Shown in pieces: positions 25,490 through 34,149 of a stretch of DNA of 64,000 nt. Position numbers and translations under genes: made by a program. Every line of letters begins with the position of its first letter. Position 1 is the first letter of the stretch. This stretch comes from JANQOH01 sp965200095 (GTDB taxonomy: Bacteria; Pseudomonadota; Alphaproteobacteria; UBA7887). The stretch is from contig OZ241350.1 of the NCBI GenBank assembly GCA_965200095.1, forward strand, positions 3,038,001-3,102,000. The letters are read 5' to 3'. A model generated the notes under the pieces. That model had not been told where the DNA came from. It worked only from the letters and a program-made list of their open reading frames with translations, and searched no databases.

Positions 25490-25594
25490 CGTCATTCCCG
25501 CGAAAGCGGGAATCTGTTGCGGCGTTCCCGTAAGAAAAACCGGGCCGACATTGCGGACGGCCGCCTCCGGATTCCCGCTTTCGCGGGAATGACG
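25490..25594. mobile_element. MITE-like element with dRS3-type termini, copy 5
   Basis: A 105-bp copy of the element at 3713 with palindromic ends at 25494-25513 and 25571-25590 and the same core (GCGTTCCC...CGGGCCGACATTGCGGACGG). It lies between purC and purS, far from the other copies. Flanking sequence 25441-25489 and 25600-25740 contains further half-sites (CCCGCGAAAGAGCGTG, TCGAAAGCGGGAATC), a T-rich stretch near 25730, and no gene. Confidence 0.75.
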
Positions 25595-25769
25595 AAGTAT
25601 AGTCGGAGGGTTGTCGTCTCCCACTGCACCATTTTTTCGACGCCCCGACCATCGTAGTGAGACTCGCCCGATTTCTTCGCATACTCGAAAGCGGGAATCC
25701 GGACTGCCCGCGCAAAACACCTTCCCGCATTTTTTTTGCGGAAATGAGGACCGCCGGTCCACGGCGGCG

Positions 25770-26534
<765 letters not shown>

Positions 26535-26681
26535 GGCGCGACCCTTTCCGTGCGGGTTGAAGGCCGGGGGGAGGCGCGGTCGCAGGGGCCGGAAACGGCC
26601 CTCCCCCGGGGGCGACGGGGCAAGGGCCGCCTGCGGCGCCGGATTAGCCGATACCGGCGCGGCGCGCAACGGGCGGGCGGC

Positions 26682-27221
26682 TTATTTCCCCGCCGCCGCG
26701 TCGAGCTCGCCGCGGTTGATCACGAAATCCTCGTCCGCATAGGGCAGATGGCACGCGCGGCAGGGCGCCGTGTCCACATCGGCCATGAGTTCGCCCTCGG
26801 GCGTGAAGAAGGCGTATTCCCAATCGCCGTTGCGCTCCTCCTCCGGATAGGCCGCGCCCCAGCCCTCGCCCTTCTCCATCACCGCGACGAGCTTCATCCT
26901 GTCCGGCATCAGCTGCCCGTCGGCGTCGAGGATGGGCTCTCCGTCGGCGTCGACCTTGGCGCTGTACACCTCCATCGCGAATTGCGAACCGTGAGGCAGT
27001 TCGACGCTGTCCGCCGCCGCGTCGAACGCCGCCGCGTTCGCCCACAGATAGCGCACCTGGTTGTTGTCGTAGCGCTCGCTGGTCATCCAGTAGGTGAACG
27101 TCGTCCTGTAGTCGGTGGGAAACGTCACCTTCTCCGCGCCGGCGAAAACCGCAGACGCAACCAGCCCGCACATCGCGCAGGCGGCCAGAGCCGCCCCGCC
27201 CGCCATTCCTGTCCGTCTCAT
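26682..27221 (-). CDS. Cytochrome P460 family protein
   Basis: A 179-residue exported haem protein. Signal peptide about 1-27; the P460-type beta domain (TDYRTTFTYWMTSERYDNNQVRYLWAN segment, GWGAAYPEEERNGDWEYAFF) ends with the haem motif CRACHLPY (about residues 154-158). Cytochrome P460 proteins oxidise hydroxylamine in nitrifiers, but many relatives have unknown roles, and I cannot confirm the cross-linking lysine. Lies between purC and an NRDE gene on the same strand. Confidence 0.8.
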   Translation of the reverse strand: MRRTGMAGGAALAACAMCGLVASAVFAGAEKVTFPTDYRTTFTYWMTSERYDNNQVRYLWANAAAFDAAADSVELPHGSQFAMEVYSAKVDADGEPILDADGQLMPDRMKLVAVMEKGEGWGAAYPEEERNGDWEYAFFTPEGELMADVDTAPCRACHLPYADEDFVINRGELDAAAGK

Positions 27222-27272
27222 GTCCTGCCTCCCCGGTTGCGGTGTCGATGCGCCACTATACAGGGTCGCCGC

Positions 27273-28004
27273 TCACTCCGGCAGGGGAAGGTGACAGGCT
27301 TCGTCGGGCGGGCCGGCCGCGAACAGCCAGACGGGCCGGCGCGCGGCGCCGGGCGCCGGCAGCGCCATCAACGAGCTCGACAGGGTGCCGAAACCGTCGC
27401 GGCGGACGGTGAGCGCCGCGCCTTCGGGTTCGCTCTCGGCGAGCAGCGCCCGCCAGGCGGACCAGTCGCCCGCGTCGGGGTCCGGCGCCGGCGCCGCGCG
27501 CAAGCGCGGAAGGTTCCGCGCAATGCGGGGGCAGGCGGGGTCGTCGAGGTCGCGGGACGTAATCATCGATGCGCCCTCGGGCAGGAGCCGCCGGACGACC
27601 GCCCCGTCCTCCGGGCGCGGCGTGAGCCAGAAGGCGCGGCGGGCGTCGGCGACGACCAGATTGAACGGGCGCCAGGCGCGGCCGTCGACGCCGCGCAGCG
27701 CCGCCGCGGCGGCGGCGGCGTCGACGCTGTCGAGCGCCCGCAACACCAGTTCGCCGCGGCTGCGCTTGCCGGCCGCCGGGCCGAGCGCGCCGATGCGGTT
27801 CAGCACGCCGGCGACCAGGCCGGAGTCGTTTCTGCCGAGCCAGCTCCCTCCGGCCTCCAGGTCCTTCCCCGCCACCACGCCGCGCCGGCCGGGCCAGTGC
27901 CGCCCCGGCGCCCGCCAGGGCCGCCCGACCGTTTCGTCGCGGTTGGCGGCGATCAGAAGCGGCCAGCGGTGGCCTGGACGGCGCAGAACGATAAGCGTAC
28001 ACAT
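27273..28004 (-). CDS. NRDE (TANGO2-like) family protein
   Basis: A 243-residue protein beginning MCTLIVL with the name-giving AANRDE motif at about residues 23-28, and WLGRNDSGLVAGVLNR typical of the family. The human homologue TANGO2 is linked to metabolic crises, and haem trafficking has been proposed; the bacterial function is not settled. I chose the start at MCTL because family members expose Cys2, although an in-frame start 15 bases upstream exists. Divergent from the zeta-inhibitor gene. Confidence 0.82.
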   Translation of the reverse strand: MCTLIVLRRPGHRWPLLIAANRDETVGRPWRAPGRHWPGRRGVVAGKDLEAGGSWLGRNDSGLVAGVLNRIGALGPAAGKRSRGELVLRALDSVDAAAAAAALRGVDGRAWRPFNLVVADARRAFWLTPRPEDGAVVRRLLPEGASMITSRDLDDPACPRIARNLPRLRAAPAPDPDAGDWSAWRALLAESEPEGAALTVRRDGFGTLSSSLMALPAPGAARRPVWLFAAGPPDEACHLPLPE

Positions 28005-28093
28005 CGCGTCGGGGGACACTCGCTTCGGCGGGGACGGCCGGCTACCATAGCCCGCGGTATCGTAGCGCGGTATGGCGCGCGAGGGAGAACGCG

Positions 28094-28414
28094 ATGAGCA
28101 CCTTCGACAACCGGAAACGCGACGCCGAACGGAAATTCGAACATGACGAGGAGTTGCGCTTCAAGGCCACGGCGCGGCGCAACAAACTGCTCGGCCTGTG
28201 GGCGGCGGAGCGCCTGGGGATAGAGGGCGACGCCGCTCAGGCCTACGCGAAAGAAGTCGTGATGGCCGATTTCGACCGCCCCGGAGACGACGACGTGCTC
28301 GAAAAGGTGCTGAAGGACTTCGAAGCCGGGGGCGTTACGGTCGACGCGGGCGGGATCCGGAGCGAGATGGAGCGCCTCTGGCCCGAGGCCCGGCGCCAGA
28401 TCATGGGCGAATGA
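28094..28414 (+). CDS. F1-ATPase inhibitor zeta subunit (DUF1476)
   Basis: A 106-residue, highly charged helical protein (MSTFDNRKRDAERKFEHDEELRF..., LLGLWAAERLG) that matches the alphaproteobacterial DUF1476 family. In Paracoccus this protein inserts its N-terminus into the F1-ATPase to block ATP hydrolysis. ATG 28094 follows GGGAGAACGCG. A good taxonomic marker for the class. Confidence 0.9.
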   Translation: MSTFDNRKRDAERKFEHDEELRFKATARRNKLLGLWAAERLGIEGDAAQAYAKEVVMADFDRPGDDDVLEKVLKDFEAGGVTVDAGGIRSEMERLWPEARRQIMGE

Positions 28415-28484
28415 CGACGGCCCGGAAACCGGTTAGGCTGGAGACGGAAGCGCCGGCGGCGCGCCGGCCGGCAGGGAGGACGGG

Positions 28485-29282
28485 ATGACCGGAAGCAGGA
28501 TAGGAATCGTCGGCGGGGCCGTTGCCGCGGCGGCGCTGCTCCTCGCCGGCGGGAACGCCGGAGCGGCGGACGGGAACGAGCGCGACCCGCTGGGGTCGGA
28601 GGTCTGGGCCGACCTTGTGGAGACCGAACTCAGCGGCGGCCCCGTGGTCTATGGCGGCGGCTTGCACCTGACCATGCCGGACAGGGTGGAGGACCCGTTC
28701 AGCGTGCCGGTCATGATCAAGCTCACCCGCGGTTTCGGCGACGTGGCGGAGGTCGCGCTGTTCGCCGAGAACAACCCCATCCGGACCGTCGTCCGCATCG
28801 TCCCGCACCGGTTCATCCGGGCGGTGGGCTTCAACATCCGGCTGGAAGGCTCCGGGCCGGTGCGCGCGGCGGCGATGGACGCGGACGGCGTCTGGCGCGT
28901 TGTGCACAAGCGCGTCGACGTGCTCGTGCCGGGCGGGTGCTCGGCGCCGGACGGGGGAGCCGCAAGCGCCGTCGGCGAGATCGCCGTGCGCCAATTCGAC
29001 CGCGCCGGCGGCGCCAGCCGGCTGAAACTGAAGATCAACCACCCGATGGACACCGGCTTCGCCGTCGCCGACGACGGCGAAACGACCCCGGCCTGGTACA
29101 TCCGGCGGGTCGAACTCGCGGACGAAAACGGCGCCATCGCCACCCTGGCCACGCACGCCGCGCTGTCGAGCGACCCGGTGTTCCTCTTCGATCTCGTCGA
29201 CGGACGGCGCGAGGTCAGGGTGAAGGCCGAGGACAGCGCGGGCGCGCTGTTCGAGACGGTCGCTTCCGATCCCTCCACGTAA
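28485..29282 (+). CDS. Fused SoxYZ-like carrier protein 1
   Basis: A 265-residue exported protein (signal about 1-28) with a SoxY-like N-terminal half (DPLGSEVWADLVETEL, FAENNPIRTVVRI) and a SoxZ-like C-terminal half (INHPMDTGFAVADDGETTPAWYI). They are joined at a GGC motif with Cys152 (LVPGGCSAP), which replaces the C-terminal GGCGG carrier tail of SoxY. The fused form corresponds to quinoprotein-dehydrogenase-associated SoxYZ-like carriers. First of three tandem paralogues; ribosome site GGGAGGA. Cysteine-bound cargo is inferred, not shown. Confidence 0.85.
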   Translation: MTGSRIGIVGGAVAAAALLLAGGNAGAADGNERDPLGSEVWADLVETELSGGPVVYGGGLHLTMPDRVEDPFSVPVMIKLTRGFGDVAEVALFAENNPIRTVVRIVPHRFIRAVGFNIRLEGSGPVRAAAMDADGVWRVVHKRVDVLVPGGCSAPDGGAASAVGEIAVRQFDRAGGASRLKLKINHPMDTGFAVADDGETTPAWYIRRVELADENGAIATLATHAALSSDPVFLFDLVDGRREVRVKAEDSAGALFETVASDPST

Positions 29283-29307
29283 ACTGCGCAGGAACCGGGA
29301 ACAGGCA

Positions 29308-30090
29308 ATGAAACTCAGGTCTCTCCGGCGGCTGGTCGCCGCTCTCGCTGTCGCCGCATACCCCTTCGCCCCCGCCTGGGCGGGCGGGACGGACCCGCTC
29401 GCCAGCGAGGTCTGGGCCGATATCGTCGATCTCGAATTCGCCGGCGCGCCGGTGGTCCATGACGACAGTTTCTATCTGGTGACGCCCGAACGGGTGGAGG
29501 AAGCGTTCAGCGTGCCGGTGACACTCGGTTTCGCCGATACTCCATACGAGATCGCGGAAGTGGCGCTGTTCGCCGAGAACAACCCGTTCCCCCAGATCGC
29601 GCGCGTGCTGCCGCACCGGCCCCTCGGCGGAGTCGGCTTCGACATCCGTCTCGAACGGTCGACGCCCGTCCGCGCGGCGGTGCGCGATGCGGACGGAGTC
29701 TGGCACGTCGCGCACCGCTTCGTCGAAGTCGCGAGCCCCGGCGGCTGCTCGGCGGCGTCGGGCGGTCTCGGCGGGGCGGTCGGGGAGATCGACGTGCGCC
29801 AGTTCGTCCGCACGGAAGGCGACAGCCGGATCAAATTGCGGATCTCCCACCCGATGCATACGGGCCTGGCGACCGCGCCCGACGGCGAAACCATTCCCGC
29901 CTGGTACATCGAACGCATGACGCTCACCGGCGACGGAGGCCCGCTCGCGGAACTGACGCTGTGGGCGTCGGTGGCCGCCGATCCGACCTTCGTTTTCGAC
30001 CTTCCCGAGTCGCAGAGCAGTGTGCGCGTCGCGGCGCGCGACACCGCCGGGGCGGTCTTCGAGACGGCCGGCGCGCCGTCGCGGATGTAA
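29308..30090 (+). CDS. Fused SoxYZ-like carrier protein 2
   Basis: A 260-residue paralogue of the preceding gene: signal peptide about 1-26 (AWA), SoxY-like half with LASEVWADIVDLEF and LFAENNPFPQIARV, carrier-type Cys147 in SPGGCSAAS, and SoxZ-like half with ISHPMHTGLATAPDGETIPAWYI. It starts 25 bases after its neighbour's stop. Conserved features are the same but identity is clearly below that of a recent duplication. Confidence 0.85.
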   Translation: MKLRSLRRLVAALAVAAYPFAPAWAGGTDPLASEVWADIVDLEFAGAPVVHDDSFYLVTPERVEEAFSVPVTLGFADTPYEIAEVALFAENNPFPQIARVLPHRPLGGVGFDIRLERSTPVRAAVRDADGVWHVAHRFVEVASPGGCSAASGGLGGAVGEIDVRQFVRTEGDSRIKLRISHPMHTGLATAPDGETIPAWYIERMTLTGDGGPLAELTLWASVAADPTFVFDLPESQSSVRVAARDTAGAVFETAGAPSRM

Positions 30091-30153
30091 CATCCGGCGA
30101 CGCCCGCGCGGGCAGGAACGGACAACCGGACCGACGAAAGGGAGCCCCGACAC

Positions 30154-30918
30154 ATGCCGCGTATTTCCGCTTGCGCCGCCCTGGCGGCCCTCGCCGCATG
30201 GCCGGCCGCAGCCGGCGACGACCCGCTCGGCTCCGAAATCTGGGCCGACATGGTGGAGACCGAACTCGGCGGCGGGCCGGTCGTCTACGACGACTGGGCG
30301 CGCCTGATCGTTCCCGAATGGGTGGAGGAAGCGCACAGCGTGCCGCTCGTGGTCAAAATGCCCCACGGGGCCGATGTCGCCGAGGTCGCGGTGTTCGCCG
30401 AGAACAACCCGATCCGCACCGCGGTCCGCATCGAACCGCACCGCCCGCTTCACGCCGTCGGCATGAATATCCGTCTCGAACGGTCGACCCCGGTGCGCGT
30501 CGCAGCGCGCGATGCGGCGGGGGTCTGGCACGTCGCGCAAACCGAGGTGACGGTCAACAGCCCCGGCGGCTGTTCGACGCTGCCCGACGGCGCCCCGGGC
30601 GCGGTGTTGGGGGACATCGCACTGAAGCGCTTCGACCGCGCCGGCGGCGCGAGCCGGCTCAAGGTCGCCATTGTCCACCCCATGCACACCGGGTTCGCCG
30701 TCGACGACAATGGCGACGCCGTCGCCGCGTATTACATCGATCGGGTCTCCATCGAGGACGAGCGCGGCGGGCTGGTGGACATGACCGCCTGGGCCGCGCT
30801 GTCGCACGATCCGGTCTTCCACTTCGACCTCCCCGACAGGCAGGAGGCCGTGCGCGTCACCGCCCGCGACACCGCCGATCTGCGGTTCGAGGCGACGGCG
30901 CCGCCGCCGGCGATGTAG
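30154..30918 (+). CDS. Fused SoxYZ-like carrier protein 3
   Basis: A 254-residue third paralogue: short signal peptide (about 1-20), DPLGSEIWADMVETEL, FAENNPIRTAVRI, Cys140 in SPGGCSTLP and VHPMHTGFAVDDNGDAVAAYYI. AAAGGGAG-type site precedes ATG 30154. It is followed 21 bases later by the metallo-beta-lactamase-fold gene, giving a four-gene operon of periplasmic proteins. No quinoprotein dehydrogenase gene is in the window. Confidence 0.85.
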   Translation: MPRISACAALAALAAWPAAAGDDPLGSEIWADMVETELGGGPVVYDDWARLIVPEWVEEAHSVPLVVKMPHGADVAEVAVFAENNPIRTAVRIEPHRPLHAVGMNIRLERSTPVRVAARDAAGVWHVAQTEVTVNSPGGCSTLPDGAPGAVLGDIALKRFDRAGGASRLKVAIVHPMHTGFAVDDNGDAVAAYYIDRVSIEDERGGLVDMTAWAALSHDPVFHFDLPDRQEAVRVTARDTADLRFEATAPPPAM

Positions 30919-30939
30919 GGCGGCGAGGGGGAGCCGCCC

Positions 30940-31899
30940 GTGACGCCGACGGCGCGCGCCCTGGCGTCGCTTGCCGCCTCCGTCTTCTTTGCGGCCTCCG
31001 CCTTCGCGGCGGACGGTTACCGGCTGGAGCCCGAAGAGATCGCCCCCGGCGTTTACGTGTTATGGGGCGCTCAGGAGGAGGTCTCGCCGCAGAACGGCGG
31101 GAACATCGCCAATACCGGGTTCATCGTCGGCGACAGCGGCGTGCTCGCCGTGGACACCGGGCCGACCCGGCGCTACGCGGAACGGATGCTCGCCGCCATC
31201 GAGGCGGCGACGGGCGGCAAGCCGGTGCGCTACGCCGTCGTGACCCATCACCATTTCGACCATTCTTTCGGCATCCCGGCCTTCCGCGATGCGGGGATCC
31301 CCGTCGTCATGCACAGGGACGCCGCGGCGTGGCTGGCGCGCGAGGGCGCGCAGATACGCGACAATATCGCCGCCCTGACCGGCGAGGCGTGGATGGAGGG
31401 CACCGACCTCCGCCCGGCCGATGCGCTTGTCGACGCCGATATGGAGATCGACCTCGGCGGGCGGATCGTCGACATCGCGGTTTTCGGCGGCGGCCACACC
31501 GCCGGCGACATCGTTGTCCTCGACCGTGCGACCGGCGCCCTGTTCGCGGGCGACCTGGTGTTTCACGAACGGGTTCCGTCGCTCCCGCACGGGGATGCGG
31601 AGACGTGGCGCGCCCAGCTCGCGGAGATCGCCGGGTGGGACTGGCGGCGCCTCGTCCCGGGCCATGGTCCGCCGGTGACCGACCGGGCGCCGCTGGACCT
31701 CCTGGCGGGCTATCTCGGCTTCGTGCAAAGCCATGTGGCGTGCGCCTGGCGGCGCGGCGACAGCCGGGCGGAAGCGCTGCACGTGGAGCTGCCGGAGGCC
31801 TATGCCGGCTTCGCGCTGGTGGAGCGCGAGTTCCAGCGCTCGGTCTTCCAGCTCTGGCGCCGGTTCGACGCCGCCGCCGAACCGCCCCCCTGTCCGTGA
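30940..31899 (+). CDS. Metallo-beta-lactamase-fold hydrolase, quinoprotein-relay (SoxH-like) type
   Basis: A 319-residue exported protein starting at GTG 30940 (signal about 1-24, FAA-DGYRLE). The dinuclear zinc site is complete: His103-x-His105-x-Asp107-His108 (THHHFDHS), His in GGGHTAGD, Asp in LFAGDLVF and His in VPGHGPP. Similar to the zinc hydrolases that accompany SoxYZ-like carriers beside PQQ-dependent alcohol dehydrogenases, and to SoxH. It probably acts on a thioester or persulfide-type adduct of the carriers (inference). Confidence 0.85.
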   Translation: MTPTARALASLAASVFFAASAFAADGYRLEPEEIAPGVYVLWGAQEEVSPQNGGNIANTGFIVGDSGVLAVDTGPTRRYAERMLAAIEAATGGKPVRYAVVTHHHFDHSFGIPAFRDAGIPVVMHRDAAAWLAREGAQIRDNIAALTGEAWMEGTDLRPADALVDADMEIDLGGRIVDIAVFGGGHTAGDIVVLDRATGALFAGDLVFHERVPSLPHGDAETWRAQLAEIAGWDWRRLVPGHGPPVTDRAPLDLLAGYLGFVQSHVACAWRRGDSRAEALHVELPEAYAGFALVEREFQRSVFQLWRRFDAAAEPPPCP

Positions 31900-32267
31900 G
31901 CGCGGCGGCCGGCGCGGGGAACGAACTCGGGGCGCTCTTCGAGTCCCTGGCGGCGGGCACCGGAGACATCGCCGGACCGGTCGCGCAGCGCAAGATGTTC
32001 GGCTATCCGTCGGCGTTCGTCGGCAGATATCTGTGTTTCGGCCTGCATGAAAACCGGCTGGTGTTGCGGCTGCCGCGGGAGCGCCGCGCCGGTCTGCTCG
32101 CCGCCGGCGCGGCATCGGAGTTCGCGCCGCGGCCGGGTCGGACGATGACGAATTTCGTTGCCGTGGAAGCCCCTCTTTCGCGCGACCGCGGCGGATTGGC
32201 GGCGCTCGTCGCCGAGGCCGTGGCTCACGCCGCGGCGCTGCCGCCGAAGCCGCCTCGCGGGCGGTAA
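31896..32267 (+). CDS. TfoX/Sxy N-terminal domain protein
   Basis: A 123-residue protein from GTG 31896, overlapping the preceding stop by four bases. The TfoX N-terminal domain is recognisable by the RKMFGYPSAFVGRYLCFGL segment and the R-P-x-R-x-M-T-N-F tail. Full-length TfoX/Sxy regulates competence, but stand-alone N-terminal domains are common and of unknown role. No C-terminal TfoX domain is present. Confidence 0.75.
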   Translation: MSAAAGAGNELGALFESLAAGTGDIAGPVAQRKMFGYPSAFVGRYLCFGLHENRLVLRLPRERRAGLLAAGAASEFAPRPGRTMTNFVAVEAPLSRDRGGLAALVAEAVAHAAALPPKPPRGR

Positions 32268-32305
32268 CCCGGTCTTCTCAACGCTGGCGCGCCGCGGCGC
32301 GCGCA

Positions 32306-32333
32306 TTTGCGCCCGGCGCCGGGCAGGTATAGT
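32306..32333 (+). promoter_or_regulatory. Possible promoter with a 14-bp palindrome
   Basis: A TTTGCG/TTGCGC -35-like hexamer, then the perfect palindrome GCCCGGCGCCGGGC (32311-32324), then TATAGT (32328-32333), about 40 bases upstream of the coiled-coil gene at 32372. The palindrome could be a repressor operator, but such palindromes are common at this G+C. Confidence 0.3.
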
Positions 32334-32371
32334 TTCGACAGGGCGTCCGTTGACCCGCGCGGAGGAACATC

Positions 32372-32905
32372 ATGCCGAAGATCAATCCGTTCGTGGCGCT
32401 GTTTTTCTCAATTGCGGCGCTTTTCGTCGCCGTCGTCGTTCCGATGTTCCTGCTGCTCCGCGCCGACATCGCCGAGCTCCGCGCCGAGGTCGGCATGCTC
32501 CGCGCCGAGCTCCGTGCCGAGGTCGACTCGGTTCGCGCCGAGGTGAGCGAGCTGCGCGCCGAAGTCAGCGGGCTGCGCGCCGAAGTCAGCGGGCTGCGCG
32601 CCGAAGTCGGCGGGCTGCGCGTCGAGGTGGAGCGGTTGCGCGCCGACATGGAGGCCGGTTTCGCGCGCGTCGAGGAAAGGCTGGCGCTGCTGGAGCAGGG
32701 CCAGGTCATTATGGGCGAGCGCATGACGCGGGTCGAAACCCGCGTCGACGCGATAGAGGCCGGGCAATTGGCGCTCAACGAGCGCGTGACCGGTCTCGAC
32801 CGGCGCATGGCGCGGCAGGAGGGGATGCTGGCCGCCGTGGTCGCCGTCGCCGAGCTGCCCGCAGAGCCGGGCGAGGAGCGCGCGCCGGCGGCGCCGCTAC
32901 AATGA
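32372..32905 (+). CDS. Membrane-anchored coiled-coil protein 3
   Basis: A 177-residue relative of the proteins at 4648 and 5793. It starts MPKINPF, has one membrane helix (about 7-29, ALFFSIAALFVAVVVPMFLLL) and a coiled coil of seven-residue steps (RAEVSGLRAEVSGLRAEVGG...), with a MGERMTRVETRVDAIEAGQ segment matching the other two. The ribosome site GGAGGAA is strong. The C-terminus is Ala/Pro/Glu-rich. Lies directly upstream of the ATPase/DUF3226 pair but with 77 bases between; a functional link is not shown. Confidence 0.75.
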   Translation: MPKINPFVALFFSIAALFVAVVVPMFLLLRADIAELRAEVGMLRAELRAEVDSVRAEVSELRAEVSGLRAEVSGLRAEVGGLRVEVERLRADMEAGFARVEERLALLEQGQVIMGERMTRVETRVDAIEAGQLALNERVTGLDRRMARQEGMLAAVVAVAELPAEPGEERAPAAPLQ

Positions 32906-32982
32906 GCGCCGCGCCGGATGCTTCCGTGTGCGAGATGCGGTCGTGATCGCGTTCGATCGCCGGCGGAAGAGGAAACCTCGCC

Positions 32983-34137
32983 ATGACGGATGAGCCGAAC
33001 AATCGTCTGCATCTTCCCAGCCTGTCGATCTCGGGCTTCCGGGGAATCCGGGAATTGGATATCCCGCGGCTTGGCCGCGTGACGCTGCTCGCAGGGAAGA
33101 ACGGAATCGGCAAGACCGCCGTGATCGAGGCGGTTCGTATCTATGCGTCGCGCAGCCGGGAAAACGTTCTGTCGGGGCTGTTGAGACGTCACGAAGAATT
33201 TGCGCCGAATATCGACGAAGACGACAGGCTGTTCGCGCCTGCCCCGGCGGCGCTGTTCCACGGGCGCGACGTTGTCCCGAATTCCTGCATCGAAATCGGG
33301 CCGAAAGGCGCTTCCAACCATGAGAGGTTGAAAATCGAGGCTGTGGTTCCGAGCGGGAAGCAGGCGGATATTCTGGAGCGATTGTATCCCGATGCAGTAT
33401 CGGACGATCCTCTGCTGGCGCTGGAAATTTCGTTTGCTGACCGTAAGAGAACAATTCCATGGTTTTTTTCGAGCTACACACGCGCCGAAAGCAGAAAAGT
33501 TTTCATGAGCAGCCGGCGGTTAATCGACGAGCAAGAAGATCTTCCGTCGGGACTGAACTGCCAGTCACTGGGTCCCGGTCTTCTGAACAACAGTGAAGTG
33601 GCCGATCTCTGGGACGACGTTGCCCTGACGGACGACGAAGCGCGTGCGGTAGAGGCGTTGAATCTGGTGCTCGACGACAAGGTGGATCGGGTGACTATGA
33701 TTGGAGATACACGACCGGGACCAGGCTACAGGACACCCGGTCGCCGCGTCGTCGTCAAGCTTCTCAACCGCGAGAGGCCTGTGCCGTTGCGAAGTCTGGG
33801 GGACGGCGCGACGCGCCTGTTCGGCGTGGCGCTGGCCCTCGCCGGCAGCCGGAACGGATTTCTGGTCATCGACGAGGTGGAGAACGGTATTCATCATTCC
33901 GTCCATGACGCCTTCTGGCGTATGATCCTGCGAACGGCGGAAGAGAACGACACACAGGTTTTCGCCACCACGCACAGTTTCGATTGCTTGCAAGGGTTCG
34001 CGAGCGCCGCGGCGGCGTCCCCGGAATGCAAGGGTGTCCTCGTGCGTCTGGAAAAATCGGACGAACGCACCCGCGCCGTCTGGTACGAGGAGAAGGAGCT
34101 CGAAACCGCCGCCGAACAGGGCATCGAAGTCCGTTAG
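32983..34137 (+). CDS. SMC/OLD-like AAA ATPase of a putative defence pair
   Basis: A 384-residue ATPase of the ABC/SMC-like AAA class. Walker A is GKNGIGKT (residues 38-45) after the typical ISGFRGIRELDI strand; Walker B is FLVIDEVENGIHHS with Asp297 and Glu298; a His switch lies in TTHSFDCLQGF (His331). There is no fused nuclease domain. The next gene encodes a TOPRIM-like DUF3226 protein 12 bases downstream. The pair resembles ATPase-plus-TOPRIM immune modules such as PARIS (AriA/AriB). G+C is clearly lower than in flanking genes, and codons such as AAA, TTT and TCG-poor stretches indicate acquisition by transfer. Confidence 0.8.
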   Translation: MTDEPNNRLHLPSLSISGFRGIRELDIPRLGRVTLLAGKNGIGKTAVIEAVRIYASRSRENVLSGLLRRHEEFAPNIDEDDRLFAPAPAALFHGRDVVPNSCIEIGPKGASNHERLKIEAVVPSGKQADILERLYPDAVSDDPLLALEISFADRKRTIPWFFSSYTRAESRKVFMSSRRLIDEQEDLPSGLNCQSLGPGLLNNSEVADLWDDVALTDDEARAVEALNLVLDDKVDRVTMIGDTRPGPGYRTPGRRVVVKLLNRERPVPLRSLGDGATRLFGVALALAGSRNGFLVIDEVENGIHHSVHDAFWRMILRTAEENDTQVFATTHSFDCLQGFASAAAASPECKGVLVRLEKSDERTRAVWYEEKELETAAEQGIEVR

Positions 34138-34149
34138 ACGGACCGCCCG

